Positions 9,601 to 20,130 of a stretch of DNA of 23,001 nucleotides are shown piece after piece. Source of the DNA: Flammula alnicola (Eukaryota; Basidiomycota; Agaricomycetes; Agaricales; Strophariaceae); contig JADNRV010000598.1 of NCBI GenBank assembly GCA_015499995.1, forward strand, positions 1 to 23,001, in the 5' to 3' direction. Position 1 is the first letter of the stretch. Every line of letters begins with the position of its first letter. The position numbers and the translations under genes are program-made. The notes below the pieces were generated by a model. It made no database searches. It worked only from the letters and a program-made list of their open reading frames with translations, and was not told the origin of the DNA.

Positions 9601-10205
9601 AGAGCTCATGATTGGAAATTCGCGACGAGCTGCAGGCACCTGCGCAGCATTTGAATTTTGGCTCAGATCCGATGCCAGATCGGGAGATCTGGCGGTGGTA
9701 AGTTGGAACTCCGCATCAAATTCGCGCTGATTCAAATTGCTCACGAGAAAGTCCGCAGGTTATTTGCGTATGTTTTGGAGGACTGTTTCCTTGCGACTGG
9801 CGCCACAAAAAATCTGGAAAAGGCCGTGGAGCGTACTGATCGTGAAACATCACGAGGGTCCTTATTCGATCATTTGGGGTTTTATGCGCTTGTGGATTGG
9901 TTGCTCTATTTGTTCACCTGAGCCGCATGAGGAACCCCAAGTTCCGGAGAACTGGTAGTTCAGAAGGAGGGCCAGTCTACTTACAGATGTCGAAAATTCT
10001 CGGAAAAGATTCGACGAGGTGGTAATCCGCTGTGTGCCTGTGAGCCAGTGTTGCAAGGGTTCATCAAGCGATGTCATGAGCACTTCGAACCAGATTCACT
10101 CGACGATCAAACTGGATTGTTTGCCAGAAGCACCCCTTCCTGGGATAATACGTCAACACTGGAGTTGGGAAGAACAAAGGGGGCATCCGTGGTCTGGTGG
10201 TAGCG
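9601..10205 (+). other. Coding-like stretch, possible spliced gene or relic
   Basis: Two plus-strand blocks look more coding than their surroundings. The first runs from an acceptor-like TTGCAG (ending near 9602) through MIGNSRRAAGT and AFEFWLRSDARSGDL to a donor GTAAGT near 9698. It may splice into a block reading RRLFAYVLEDCFLATG and continuing to a stop at about 9919. A second block starts after an acceptor-like TTACAG near 9986 (CRKFSEKIRR, then CACEPVLQGFIKRCHE) and stops just after 10195. No single frame joins them without extra assumptions. I do not recognise a family. It could be an unrecognised gene, a decayed gene, or chance open frame in the upstream region of the HMG-box gene. Confidence 0.3.
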
Positions 10206-10431
10206 AACAGCAAGTATACGTTTGTCCATAAACTCTGCTTGCATCCGCATTTCGTTCCGCCCTTTACCTTTCCACCGATTCGTCTGAGACAGCTTGCGCT
10301 TCACCGATCACTGTGCAAACGCCTACCTTCGCCATCGCTTCGTCTCAATCCTCAAGCGTCGACTACAAAGAGCCCTCACCGATCTTATTCAAATTCACAG
10401 CTCATCTACTCTCGCCTTTCGCGAGTCTATC

Positions 10432-11982
10432 ATGAGCCGGTACAACAATTACGGCCTCCCGCAACACGCGTCGAGTGCAAGCTCCTCAAATGGTTTCAAT
10501 TCAAGTCTCAACAGCAACAGCGAAAGACACGACGAACGCGCATCGCAATCGGGGTCAGAGGATGGCAACTATGCGCTCTATCCTGAATCCCACAAAATCG
10601 AGGCAGACCTCGAAGGTGCGCATGCTACTTCATATTATTCATGCTCATTGATAGATTTCAATTTCCAGATGACGCCAACACGGCGTTGACCTCCCAAACA
10701 CTCAATGCAGATGGTACTCCGAAACGCCCTATGAATGCTTTTATGATTTTCGCTCGCCGTAGACGCCCACAAGTCTCTGCAGAGAACCAGGCTATGCGAA
10801 CTGGGGAGATCAGTAAGATTTTGAGCAAAGAATGGGTCTCAATGCCCCCGGTGATTAATGCACACCATGTCGTCTTCCTATTTTTGTCTTACACTTTTCC
10901 AGTCCGAGAAACAATTCTACCTCGAGCAAGCAAAGCAACTAAAAGAGACATTTAATACGAGATACCCAGATTATGTCTATCGGCGTCGACCGAACAACTC
11001 GAGGAAACGCCGACGTTCTGACGGTGGGACGATGAGACCGGTCGATCAAGCTCTCCTCGCAGACCATCCAGACGACATGTCGGGAAGTATTGACCTTGAA
11101 GCCGCCTCACCTACCGAGCCAGACGATCAACTGGAAGCTTCGTTACCCCCTTCGTACTCCCGCCCACCGTACAGCATGTCGCAACCGATTGACCACGGAA
11201 AATATGCGACGCACTCACGCGGTCCGGGTCACCAGGTTTCCTCGGAATCTCCATTTCGATCCAACGGACAGCACGATTCAAGGCTTTCCTACGGTGGTTC
11301 TGGACATCCTGAGCGCATGGGTCCGAGTATGGGTTCGAGCACATCTCCTCGGTTGCCCATCGGCCATGACGGACTGCACTTCGCATATGGTCAGTCACCT
11401 GGTAGCGCTCAATCGCCCTCCATCTTTGGCACGGAGTCAATTACCTCGCACCAAAGTTGGCAAACAAGGATGGAGCGAGTACCGCCCACCTGGCTTGGAG
11501 GCGGCCAGGACTCTCGAATGCCAAACACATTGGGCGGCCGAAAACAGAGCCCGTACTCAGCCACAACGCCTGCAAGCCCTTGGTCAAGTTCGGCGGAACA
11601 TCCTGCTGGCCCAAGTTCTAATCAGTCCCCAACCTCACCGAACTATTTTCCTACCCTGAACACACCCTTTTATCCTAGTCAACCCCATATGTCCCCGTTC
11701 CAATCGAACATCCCAACGTCCCCATCTCTCCCACCCCAGCCATCGTCCTACGAACACCTTAGCCACATGCAATCCGCTTCTATGCCAAGAGACTTCACCG
11801 GACGGGGGTACCCTTCGTCTTCTTCCCTCCCCTCGTTTGCGCTTGGGCGAGACCCTCTTTCCTACTCGCCGCGGAACCTGCCGCCAGTTCAGACCGTTTC
11901 AGGGTATTCACACTCGCAACAATCTTCTTCATCAACCTCCGGGAACGGGCATCCACCGCCAGCTTTTTGGTCGAGGGAATAA
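10432..11982 (+). CDS. HMG-box transcription factor (MATA/SOX class)
   Basis: Three exons, 10432-10615, 10669-10850 and 10903-11982, give 481 aa, with GT-AG introns of 53 and 52 nt. The HMG box spans about residues 79-150: PKRPMNAFMIFARRRRPQV, then GEISKILSKEW and, across intron 2, EKQFYLEQAKQLKE with PDYVYRRRP. It is followed at once by a basic tail, SRKRRR at about 155-160, probably a nuclear localisation signal. The RPMNAF core marks the sequence-specific SOX/MATA class rather than the abundant HMGB class. The remaining 320 residues are Ser/Pro/Gln/Tyr-rich and look disordered, as in fungal regulators of mating and fruiting such as Coprinopsis Pcc1 or Ustilago Prf1; the similarity to Pcc1 is remembered, not searched. 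ATG 10432 follows a long pyrimidine-rich leader. An in-frame upstream ATG at 10294 would add 46 residues, but I prefer 10432 because MSRYNNYG is a typical start. Confidence 0.88.
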
Positions 11983-13590
11983 AACAAAAGCCTAGTTCAC
12001 TAGTCGGGGGATTGAGGGTTATCATTCTTGTCATCTTTTCTTCTTTTATGGGTTGGGTGGTTGGTACCATTTTCGTTTTCCTAATGTATTATCCACTCTA
12101 TAGTCGCCCGTCCTTTGATTTTCGTCCTCGTGTTTCTCGCACGCATATTGCTAAAGTATATATTGTCAATACAATTTTAATTGATTCGCCTTCGGGGCCT
12201 CGGGGAACTGAATTGACATTGACAAGAGCTTCAAGTGCCTTATCAATTCAAAGATCGATGTCTCTAATAGACTTCAACGATTGTATTGAATTACGAACAT
12301 TCGATCAAGTTGCCGGCGGTAAGATACATAGCATTTGAATACATTTGTTACATTTGAAATTATCGATCAGCCTGGGAGTACTTGCTTGATGTCTAAAGCA
12401 AGTCTAAACGACTCTAAAGTCGTCTCGACCGGCTTTCTCATATCGCACACCAGAGTTGCTCAAAATACCGTCTAATACTGTTGAGAAGTATCTCATGTAG
12501 ACCATGGTCAGCAGGACACATCTCACGCAAGTTGTGTTGACATATTTATCAGGTACAGACCTTGTAGGAGCAACTGGAAGGTCACTTTTCCCATCTCATA
12601 GCGCACTGAAGTCATTCTGTCAAGCAACCATGCCAAATTCAGTGACCCAACTTGAGACGATCGTCAACACCTGCCAAGAATCGATATCATTGTGAATTGA
12701 AAGAACTGTTCCTCGTTTCTACGCATTCATTAATGTTAGGTCTATGCAGATATAGGCTCAAGCTTTCATAATATGAGCCTGGGTAATGATCTCCAAGTAC
12801 TGCAGCGATACTATGATATCGATGTGCTTCTGAACTTCTTTCTGATTGATGTCCAGGAGAGGTGGCTACGCCCGCCGATACTTAATACTTAGGTGATACC
12901 CAGATATAAATACCTTGGACTATGTGAACTGCCCCACGAGTCAATGACATACCGCCCGACCGATATACTCTTGTGTACGGTCAGAGATCTGCCTGGTAGT
13001 AGTCTTTGGGTATCTAAATTTATCAGAATAGTGACACTTGACCTGTTTCCCAGAAGTCGCCGACGCCGTAACCAATCATGCGTGCTGCATTACTGTGGAG
13101 GATTAAAACTGGCAACGTTTTCTCTTGGCATTCCCTGCCTTGTGGTCCACATCCCGGAGAGTTGACCGAGGGTGGAGGTCAATATTAAAGTAGAATCTTT
13201 GACCTGTGAAATGACATTCGATTGAGGGCAACTTGAACCATGAGATCAATCTCGTTATTTAATTTTTTTAATGGATGAGCACTAGTACTTACTCGAGAAT
13301 GTAAGTGGAGTTCGGCAGCCCCGTAAGGGATAACTTACATCGAATTGCGGGCGCAGGTCAGGGCCGGTGTTTCCCCAGGTTTCCCCACTGCCGAGCTCAA
13401 ACGCAAACTCCAGCCCGGTTATGTGACACCCGGTAACCGGGGTAATTGTTGCCAGCAGTGGGTTTCGTCCTGCTTGTGAAAGTTTACGCTGAACCACGAA
13501 GACCTTATAAGTCATTTGGAATCTGCTTTCAGGACAGGACAACGCGCACACGGGCACACGTAGCAATCTAATCTCCAAATCCGAATCAGC
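11983..13590. other. Intergenic region between HMG-box gene and reductase
   Basis: No gene could be supported. The first part is the probable 3' UTR of the HMG-box gene. Two adjacent small inverted repeats sit at 12381-12402 and 12408-12423. The last 300 bases are the promoter of the reductase gene. They contain a 10-base direct repeat of TTTCCCCA type (13369-13387) and a CCCGGT palindrome (13429-13441). Confidence 0.6.
13429..13441. promoter_or_regulatory. CCCGGT-type palindrome in the reductase promoter
   Basis: A 6-bp inverted repeat with one central base, CCCGGT-A-ACCGGG, lies about 150 nt upstream of the reductase ATG. A third half-site, CCCGGTTA, sits at 13414-13421. CGG-containing inverted half-sites are typical binding sites of fungal Zn2Cys6 regulators. 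The link to this gene rests on position only. Confidence 0.35.
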
Positions 13591-14745
13591 ATGTCGCCAT
13601 CTGCACACGTAGTGCCAATCGTGGATTCAACATCCATTTTCAAGCCTGATATCTTCAAAGGGAAGGTTCTGTTCTGTACGGGTGGAGGTTCTGGTATATG
13701 TCGTGGAATGACGGAAGCCATGGTCAGTAGAGCTATTCATGTTGTATGAGAACTTTTCTCAAATTTTATCTGCGCGAAATAGATGCGTCATGGAGCAAAT
13801 GCTGCCATCGCCGGTCGCAAGTATGTGTATTTGTACCCCAGATGACCTTCCAAGATTAACTGTCCTGGAAAGCAAGGCTTGATCGTCTGACTCAAACAGC
13901 GAAAGAGCTGTCAGAAGCAACCGGTCGGGAATGCATCCCCACCCAAGCGGATGTGAGGTTCCCAGCTCAGTTGAAGGAGGCTGTTGCTAAAACCATCGAG
14001 AAATTTGGAAGAATTGACTACGTCATTTGCGGTGAGTTACAATACGCGCCATATACTAATGAAATATTACTAACGCAAATTAGGTGCTGCTGGTAACTTT
14101 CTGGCACCAATCTCTGGATTGTCAGAGAATGCTTTCAGGACAGTCATGGAAATCGATACCGTACATTCGTTCTCTTTCATCGTAACCTCTGGTCTCTCGC
14201 TCATATCCGTGTCCTTGAATAGATTGGAACTTACAACACAATTAAGGCTACTCTTGAACATGTTCGCAAATCCAAGGGTGCTTACATCCACGTTAGTGCG
14301 ACTCTGCATTACAACGGTGAGTCAGAGATCACTTCTGTCAATTATTTTCTCATGTTCCGCAGGCACACCGTTCCAAGCACATGTGTCTGCTGCGAAAGCC
14401 GGGGTGGATGCCCTTTCAGCTGTCCTAGCAGTCGAGGAAGGTCCCAATGGAGTTCGTTCCAATGTTATCGCGCCTGGTCCCATCTCAGGCACGGAGGGCA
14501 TGGACCGCCTGTCACCCAAGGGTGATAGCGTTCGTGTTCACGGCTACCCATCCGGTCGTTTGGGCGTGGTTGGTGACATTGGAAATGCCACCATATTTCT
14601 GTTCAGCGACGCGGCTGCGTATATCACCGGCCAAGTCTTGCCAGTAGACGGTGGATCAATGCACTTGCAGTCCAGTATGCTTCCTTATCCTCAAGCAGTA
14701 ATGGATCCTAAGAGCATTGCGCATATGATCAAGCCCAAAATGTAA
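13591..14745 (+). CDS. Peroxisomal-type 2,4-dienoyl-CoA reductase (SDR family)
   Basis: This enzyme reduces 2,4-dienoyl-CoA with NADPH so that unsaturated fatty acids can pass through beta-oxidation. Exons 13591-13722, 13783-13820, 13877-14031, 14084-14160, 14223-14316 and 14363-14745 give 292 aa, the same as yeast Sps19. The Rossmann motif TGGGSGI is at 30-36, the ADV nucleotide-site motif at 81-83, and CGAAGNF at 108-114. As in the dienoyl-CoA reductase subgroup, the usual SDR catalytic Tyr is absent: the Tyr position is Val173, while Lys177 of the VSAAK segment is kept. The hallmarks QAHVSAAKAGVDAL and APGPISGTEGMDRL follow. The protein ends KPKM, not a clean SKL-type peroxisomal signal, so location is uncertain. 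Introns are 46-62 nt. A possible poly(A) signal lies at 14877. Confidence 0.92.
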
Positions 14746-14876
14746 GATAACCACTATTCTGACGACATATCACCCTATTGCCCACCTCCCAAATCACACC
14801 TTATCATGGTATACCCCCTGTTATCGAAGTAATTCTGCTATACCTTCCCGATGATAGATATTATAGATATTCCAGG

Positions 14877-14882
14877 AATAAA
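14877..14882 (+). terminator. Possible poly(A) signal of the reductase gene
   Basis: AATAAA lies 132 nt downstream of the reductase stop codon, a plausible distance for a fungal 3' UTR. Fungal polyadenylation signals are loose, so this is only suggestive. Confidence 0.35.
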
Positions 14883-17800
14883 GTTCTTTCCGGGTCTTAC
14901 ACGAAGCACACAATCCGTATGATCTTGCAATGATGTTCAGTCAACTCGTCTTCTATTTCTCAGATTCCAATGAAAGTTGCAGAATTCGGTCCTCGTTCCG
15001 GAAATGAAACATCGAAGTCCCTGTGAGTTCAGCGTGATGCAATTATTCTCACAAGTTCACGGCGAAGGGCGCCGATTTTGTTTAAAAAAGGAACTTGTCT
15101 TTATCTTTAGGTAATTCGTGAGGTAAGGCTGACGCTATGCTCCGTACCACAATCTCCTGCATACCCACCCATGGCGAACGAGCGCCTGACCGGCCAAATA
15201 ATGGGGACAGGTCCTATCAGACCGGGGTTTTCGCGACCTCACAACAACACGAAATTCAACAATCTGATCGACCAGGCCTTCCAGAGATTTGAATAAAACA
15301 GTGAATCACCTAGATCTCAAAGATCAACCGAGAGAACTTTGCCAGATCAACATCGGCCAGCCACCTGTCTGCTGGATGACTTATTGGTCAAAATTCCCCG
15401 TAGTATCTGTGGCTACGATGGGTGACTGCAGGTTTACATAATGAAGAGAGATCAGCGGGAGAGTCCGAACTTCTCTGTGGACCCAAATATGCGTATCTGT
15501 TTCTTAAAGCCCACGTTTTTGTGAGTGCATGGGATCCATGCGAGTCGTATTTTGAGAAAAACCCCTTGAACGTGTTGCAACTAACGGAACAGTTGATCGT
15601 AGTTGGAGTCTGCCTTGTGGTCTCCGAGCATGACCCGAAAATTAAATTTATCCACAAACAGAAATGAATACCTGGTACCTGTTCTTGATTATGACCACGA
15701 GGATGAAATTCAGAAGATTTTGGACGTGGAGATTTGAGATGCTCCGTCTTGTCGAAATCAAGGTTTCATGTATTTTATGTACTAGCCAGTGCTGTTTAGC
15801 TCGTACTTCATTGTCCTAAGCTGCCGCCTGCAATAGTGTGATTCATGAGCATGTGGTTGTACAGTAAGATCTTCACTACTAGGGCCAACAGAGCAATACT
15901 TCCATATTTTCGGAACAATATACGAAAAAGATGAGGTTTTAAACTAAACGGTAGTCATTAATGACGTTCATAGATGCATCATGCGGCCAATTTGCCGCCT
16001 TTACTTATTGAACCGACAATTATCTTGGACCTGAAACGGAAATGGGTTTTCCGTTTCCTATCTGCCCACAATAAGCAATTTTCCGAATATGTCCTAGGAT
16101 AACCGGGTAAATTACGATGCAAGGGGATAGCAAGAATTTAGGAAGGTAAATATGTACTACGACAACTTATGTTATGCCTTGTTATGCAGCGCACAGATGA
16201 ACTCGAGGTTTGGTCGAGGCTTTGATGAATGTGGATAGGCAACTCCCTTACCCGCCACGCCGGAATCAAACAGCGCAGAATAAAAGGCAGGGCGACATGT
16301 GGACATGGGGACTACCTGGCTATATATACTATTATCGTTGACCTCAACGATAGTACCGGGCGATTGTTAGCAACTCGACAACAGGAAAGCCCATGATTTT
16401 AGGCATTGCAAGATCCCTTTGAAGTCAAAGCGAGATCCATCATCATTTACAAATCATCCATTCTGAAGGAACCCACTGAAATAAAATATACAGGTCTCTC
16501 ATACTTCGAAGACGGTTCATTCAAGCTGCGACTTCATATATAATATGCAGCAGCAAGGGAGAGTTTTACAGTTGATGAAGGTTTTAATTGTCATGTCGTA
16601 AAAAAGATTTGGGGAAAAGCCAGCGGTTCAAAAATGGAGTGTTTCTGCGAAAACTTCCACGTGGGTTGACCGAACGCGTCCATAAACCTGTGCAAGCTAC
16701 AGAAATAATTCGTCAAGTTTGATTGGAATAAATCCTACGTAACTGTTTTGATGCTGGTTCCACCAGAAGATCCGTACATATTTATTTGCGACCTTGATGG
16801 ATAGAGTGCTGAAATTCGAGTAATCACGGACGCCTCAGGTTATCGACTTCAAATCAAGCAGCTCAATTCACTGGGAAAGAGGTGTTTGAGGCTGATTTTT
16901 ACAAGTTCGCCGTCCACATATCCTGATCCAAAAATGCTCACGTGTTCTATTTTTGGTACCGTGCGGGAGGCGGCCCGCGATCCTCCGGCTCTCCGCAGTG
17001 CGAACCTATGGGACATTTTCGAAATATTGTTTGTTCGACCAGACAATCGAAGGGCGGCGGACACAGTCACTGGGAAGTAAAGAGACAAAACAAGCAGTGA
17101 AAGCTTTACGAGAGTTTGAATTACGGACTTTTTGGAGCGACTACAAGCACTCGACGTTCGAAGCAGGTGACTATCGAGGCTTCTAATTTCCTACCCCATG
17201 TTGGTGGAGGATGTTAGAGATACACCCACCGTTCTTGCGGGGGAAAATATCCTAAAGAGGCCGCCCATTTTCTCCAGATATCCGACGAAGTTAGGGCTGG
17301 AAGCAAGGGAAAGGAGTTTGCTTGGTATGCAGGACCGACTTCTGAAGAAGACTGGTCAGTATGAGCAACTCGTTTGACGAAGGGATGGACTCACACTATG
17401 GTTCGTCATGAACCACCAAAAAATGCAGGGGCAGGAGTTTGGTTTGGGGTTATCAGGCCTGAACACAGATATTAACGCGGCTCGACTCAGAGAGGGTTGA
17501 CATGACATGTGCACTGTGAGCGAAGAGCAAAAAAAACAGGGAAGTTTCACCGAAAACGCATGTGCGTCGAAGCCTCTGTCGGTCGATCGAAACATCGGTA
17601 ATGGTGGGATAGGCATTATCTCCGCGACGAAATTTGAGTCTGCTCCAGGTGACAGATGGATTCCGGGATGCGGTAGCCCTTCGTGGGCGTGGATATGGGT
17701 GGCAGCAGATACCGAGCCCTGCAATCTAGGCAAACTGCGTGATCTCGTGGTCAAGAGACGCAAAGACTGACAAGATAAGAGAAGTCACTATTTAAGATCC

Positions 17801-18750
17801 GCCTGCGTCAAAAGACAATACACGGGAGGTCAAGACCCTTCGCATCCAGAATAGAAGCAAGATATCTCTTCTCTGCTGTAAGAGTTCGGGTCAATGCAAA
17901 TGTTGAACTGCAGCGCATTGGTTCGTCATGGAAAGAGGTTCGGTATAGTCACCCGCACCAGTGAGGTTGCTCCAAGATCATCCTCTACTCAAAGTATTCA
18001 CAATAGCGTGCGAGGAAGAAGTAGAAGTTGTCGTCTGCACGGTGGATCCTTGGACATAGCCAATCGTAGGTAGTAGTCGTAAATGACGTTTCGTGACAGA
18101 GTCGGATGATTTGCTCTTTCTTAAGGAGACATGAGTACACATGCTAGTGATCCAAAACAGATGTTATTGTTATATTGACCTAAATTATGGGTGAATTTGA
18201 GGCGCACCATGATCTTCCGGAGAAGCAACATATGGCTCTTTGAGTTTCCGAGGCGTCGATTAGGGTTGGGTCGGGAAACGCCAATACCGGACAACAGGTT
18301 CATTGGCGACTGAACTACGAGACTTGCGACCTAGTTGTGCAGGAGAATGCGGAGGTTTTCAAGTGTAAGAAATTCTAGAGTGAAAAGAAGGAACAAATTT
18401 AAACGTGCTCTTCTCAGCCGGTGCCAATTGCTTCAAAAACTCAGTATTTCAGCTTCGATCCAAACAATGTGCTCTCTGTCGTCGAAGCAATGCGACAGCA
18501 CTGTTACTGAGGAGTACCCAAAAACCTTGACTTGCATGTATACTCGCAGTGCTGACGCGGATGAAACGATTAAGTGAGTATATATAACAATACTTTATGG
18601 AGATGGGGTTGGTATAAAACAACGCTTAATGCCATCCTGAGTTCCGAGAACCAAAAATCAGCAAGCTGTTTAAAAAATACCGATGAAAACGCACGAATGG
18701 CCTCCAACCTTCCTGGTCATGAAATCTATCGATAACGCTCCAACACCGCC
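14883..18750. other. Gene-poor region
   Basis: Almost 4 kb without a gene I can support. Open frames at 15422-15667 (+), 16886-17080 (+), 17356-17763 (-) and 17507-17770 (+) lack recognisable motifs, and splicing did not extend them convincingly. The base composition is AT-richer in 15700-16900. A TATA-like TATATATA at 16321 is followed by a 9-bp inverted repeat at 16333-16352. Unrecognised or lineage-specific small genes, or decayed transposon sequence, remain possible. Confidence 0.5.
16333..16352. repeat. Small inverted repeat next to a TATA-like run
   Basis: TATCGTTGA and TCAACGATA are perfect 9-bp inverted arms separated by 2 nt. They sit directly downstream of a TATATATA run at 16321-16328. 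This could be an operator-like protein site or a short hairpin. No gene start could be placed next to it. Confidence 0.4.
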
Positions 18751-19101
18751 TCATGCTGGCACCATCAGGTCTCCCCACGTGCGAATAGCGATAATTCCTC
18801 CTACGAAAAGACCGACAGCAGACGCAATGCTGATGTTTCCTGGGAGTTTTTCAGGCGCGAAGACTTCTGTGCGCAAGAATCTGAAAATGTGTAAGACAAT
18901 GAGTCAACGCGAATTTCTGCCAGAAATTGTGCAACTTTGGACATACTTGGAGAAAGCAGACTCGTCAGGGTCATGTAAGCTCTTGTGTTCGTGATGAGGG
19001 TGTGGCAGGTACGAAGGCTGAGCAGAAGGTGCTGAACGACGAGCCATTTTGTGAGGGAGTTGAACTTGGTAAGAGTCGCTGGGCTCCGTGACGAAGTCCA
19101 T
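18751..19101 (-). CDS. Small tail-anchored protein, Tom6-like (tentative)
   Basis: Two exons on the minus strand, 19101-18947 and 18880-18751, are joined across a 66-nt intron with GTATGT donor and TTTCAG acceptor, giving 94 aa. Splicing turns TCC AA plus A into Lys52 and opens a frame to a TGA at 18753-18751. The N-terminal half is polar and rich in His, Pro and Ser. Residues 53-68 (FLRTEVFAPEKLPGNI) precede a single hydrophobic segment at about 69-85 (SIASAVGLFVGGIIAI) and a short tail, RTWGDLMVPA. This layout (PE motif, one C-terminal membrane helix, ending near LxxP) resembles fungal Tom6, a small subunit of the mitochondrial outer-membrane translocase. The assignment is from pattern memory and could be another small mitochondrial membrane protein. 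Met19 is an alternative start. Confidence 0.6.
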
Positions 19102-20130
19102 GTTGGCTTACATAATCCTGAAAAATATCCGTGGGATCCTAATAGTAACATCTCTACCTCGACCCCAAAGTCCGCAAAAAGTCTCTTTCTTTGCATAACG
19201 TCTTCTCCTTCTCTTTCCATCCAATAATTGAATCGACCTCTATGAAATGGACAGAAATGGACCGTAGCCATGTATGCTCAAATTTTTCGAGAATGAGGCA
19301 AATGAAATCGCTTGACTAAAGACGAGTTCGAGAGTCAGTCGAATGGCAACTCTGGCAAGCGGGGGGGTGAAAATGGGTGCTGATACTGGAGATGTCTGCT
19401 TAGTACAACGTGTGTATTTCTTTATTTTTCGCCTAATGATTGCACGATGAACAGAGGATATACAGGACATATCTGGATTAATCCTTAAGCTTAATGTCTA
19501 GGAGGGCTAGCTCATGATGAACATGCGTATGTATAATATGACAACATCACTGGGCGATCGCATGATGATTTCTTTCAAGGTGTGAGATTGATGGGCAATG
19601 TGAGTCTAGCATCTGAAATCCGTTTCGCGACATGTCTAACAACTACTTGCTAAAATATTTAGACCTTTCTTCGGAATCCTGCGCATGTTGGCGCCATTTC
19701 TCTTTCAGTTTGTGTGCTGAATGTTAGTATACCATTGGGCGTCCATCACATTACGCCCATATTTCAAGATCGCATTGGAACCTCACTCGCAACTTGATCA
19801 ATGTGTCCTGCCTAACCGCTGCCTCGACCGCCTATGTATTTGAACCTGACGTCAGAAATGGAATGGAAGCCCGTATTACGAAGCACCCATGCCGACTTTC
19901 GGTGAAGATGTCATTTGAACGACGGCTGATTTCTGGGTGCCCACTTACGAGGACTAAACTCCGACAACATTCTGAACCACATTTAAATGTGAACTCCATG
20001 CTTTATAACCTTGTCTTGCACTCATTCTCCCCCTTAGACACCTGTATCTTGTCTATTATTTCTTGTCTATTATCTTTGTCTCTCTCTTCTACGCATTGTT
20101 CTTCAGTCTTTCCTCATCTTGCACGTCGAT
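19102..20130. other. Divergent intergenic region and fasciclin gene promoter
   Basis: No gene is supported here. The region lies between the minus-strand Tom6-like gene and the plus-strand fasciclin gene, so it must hold both promoters. Near the fasciclin gene there is a CRE-like palindrome (19846-19855), a TATA-like TTTATAA at 20002-20008, and a long pyrimidine-rich leader. The leader contains two copies of TCTTGTCTATTAT at about 20047-20074. Confidence 0.55.
19846..19855. promoter_or_regulatory. CRE/ATF-type palindrome
   Basis: CTGACGTCAG contains the full 8-bp TGACGTCA site bound by ATF/CREB-type bZIP factors. It lies about 275 nt upstream of the fasciclin ATG and about 155 nt upstream of a TATA-like element. 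Regulation by it is inferred from position only. Confidence 0.4.

Noticed and set aside
17356..17763. 135-codon minus-strand open frame with an opposing plus-strand frame at 17507-17770
   Set aside because: Neither has a known motif, a convincing start context or splice partners. Composition does not favour either strand.
20119..20130. Upstream TTG at 20119 as start of the fasciclin protein
   Set aside because: Nuclear fungal genes rarely start at TTG, and the in-frame ATG at 20131 begins a clean signal peptide.
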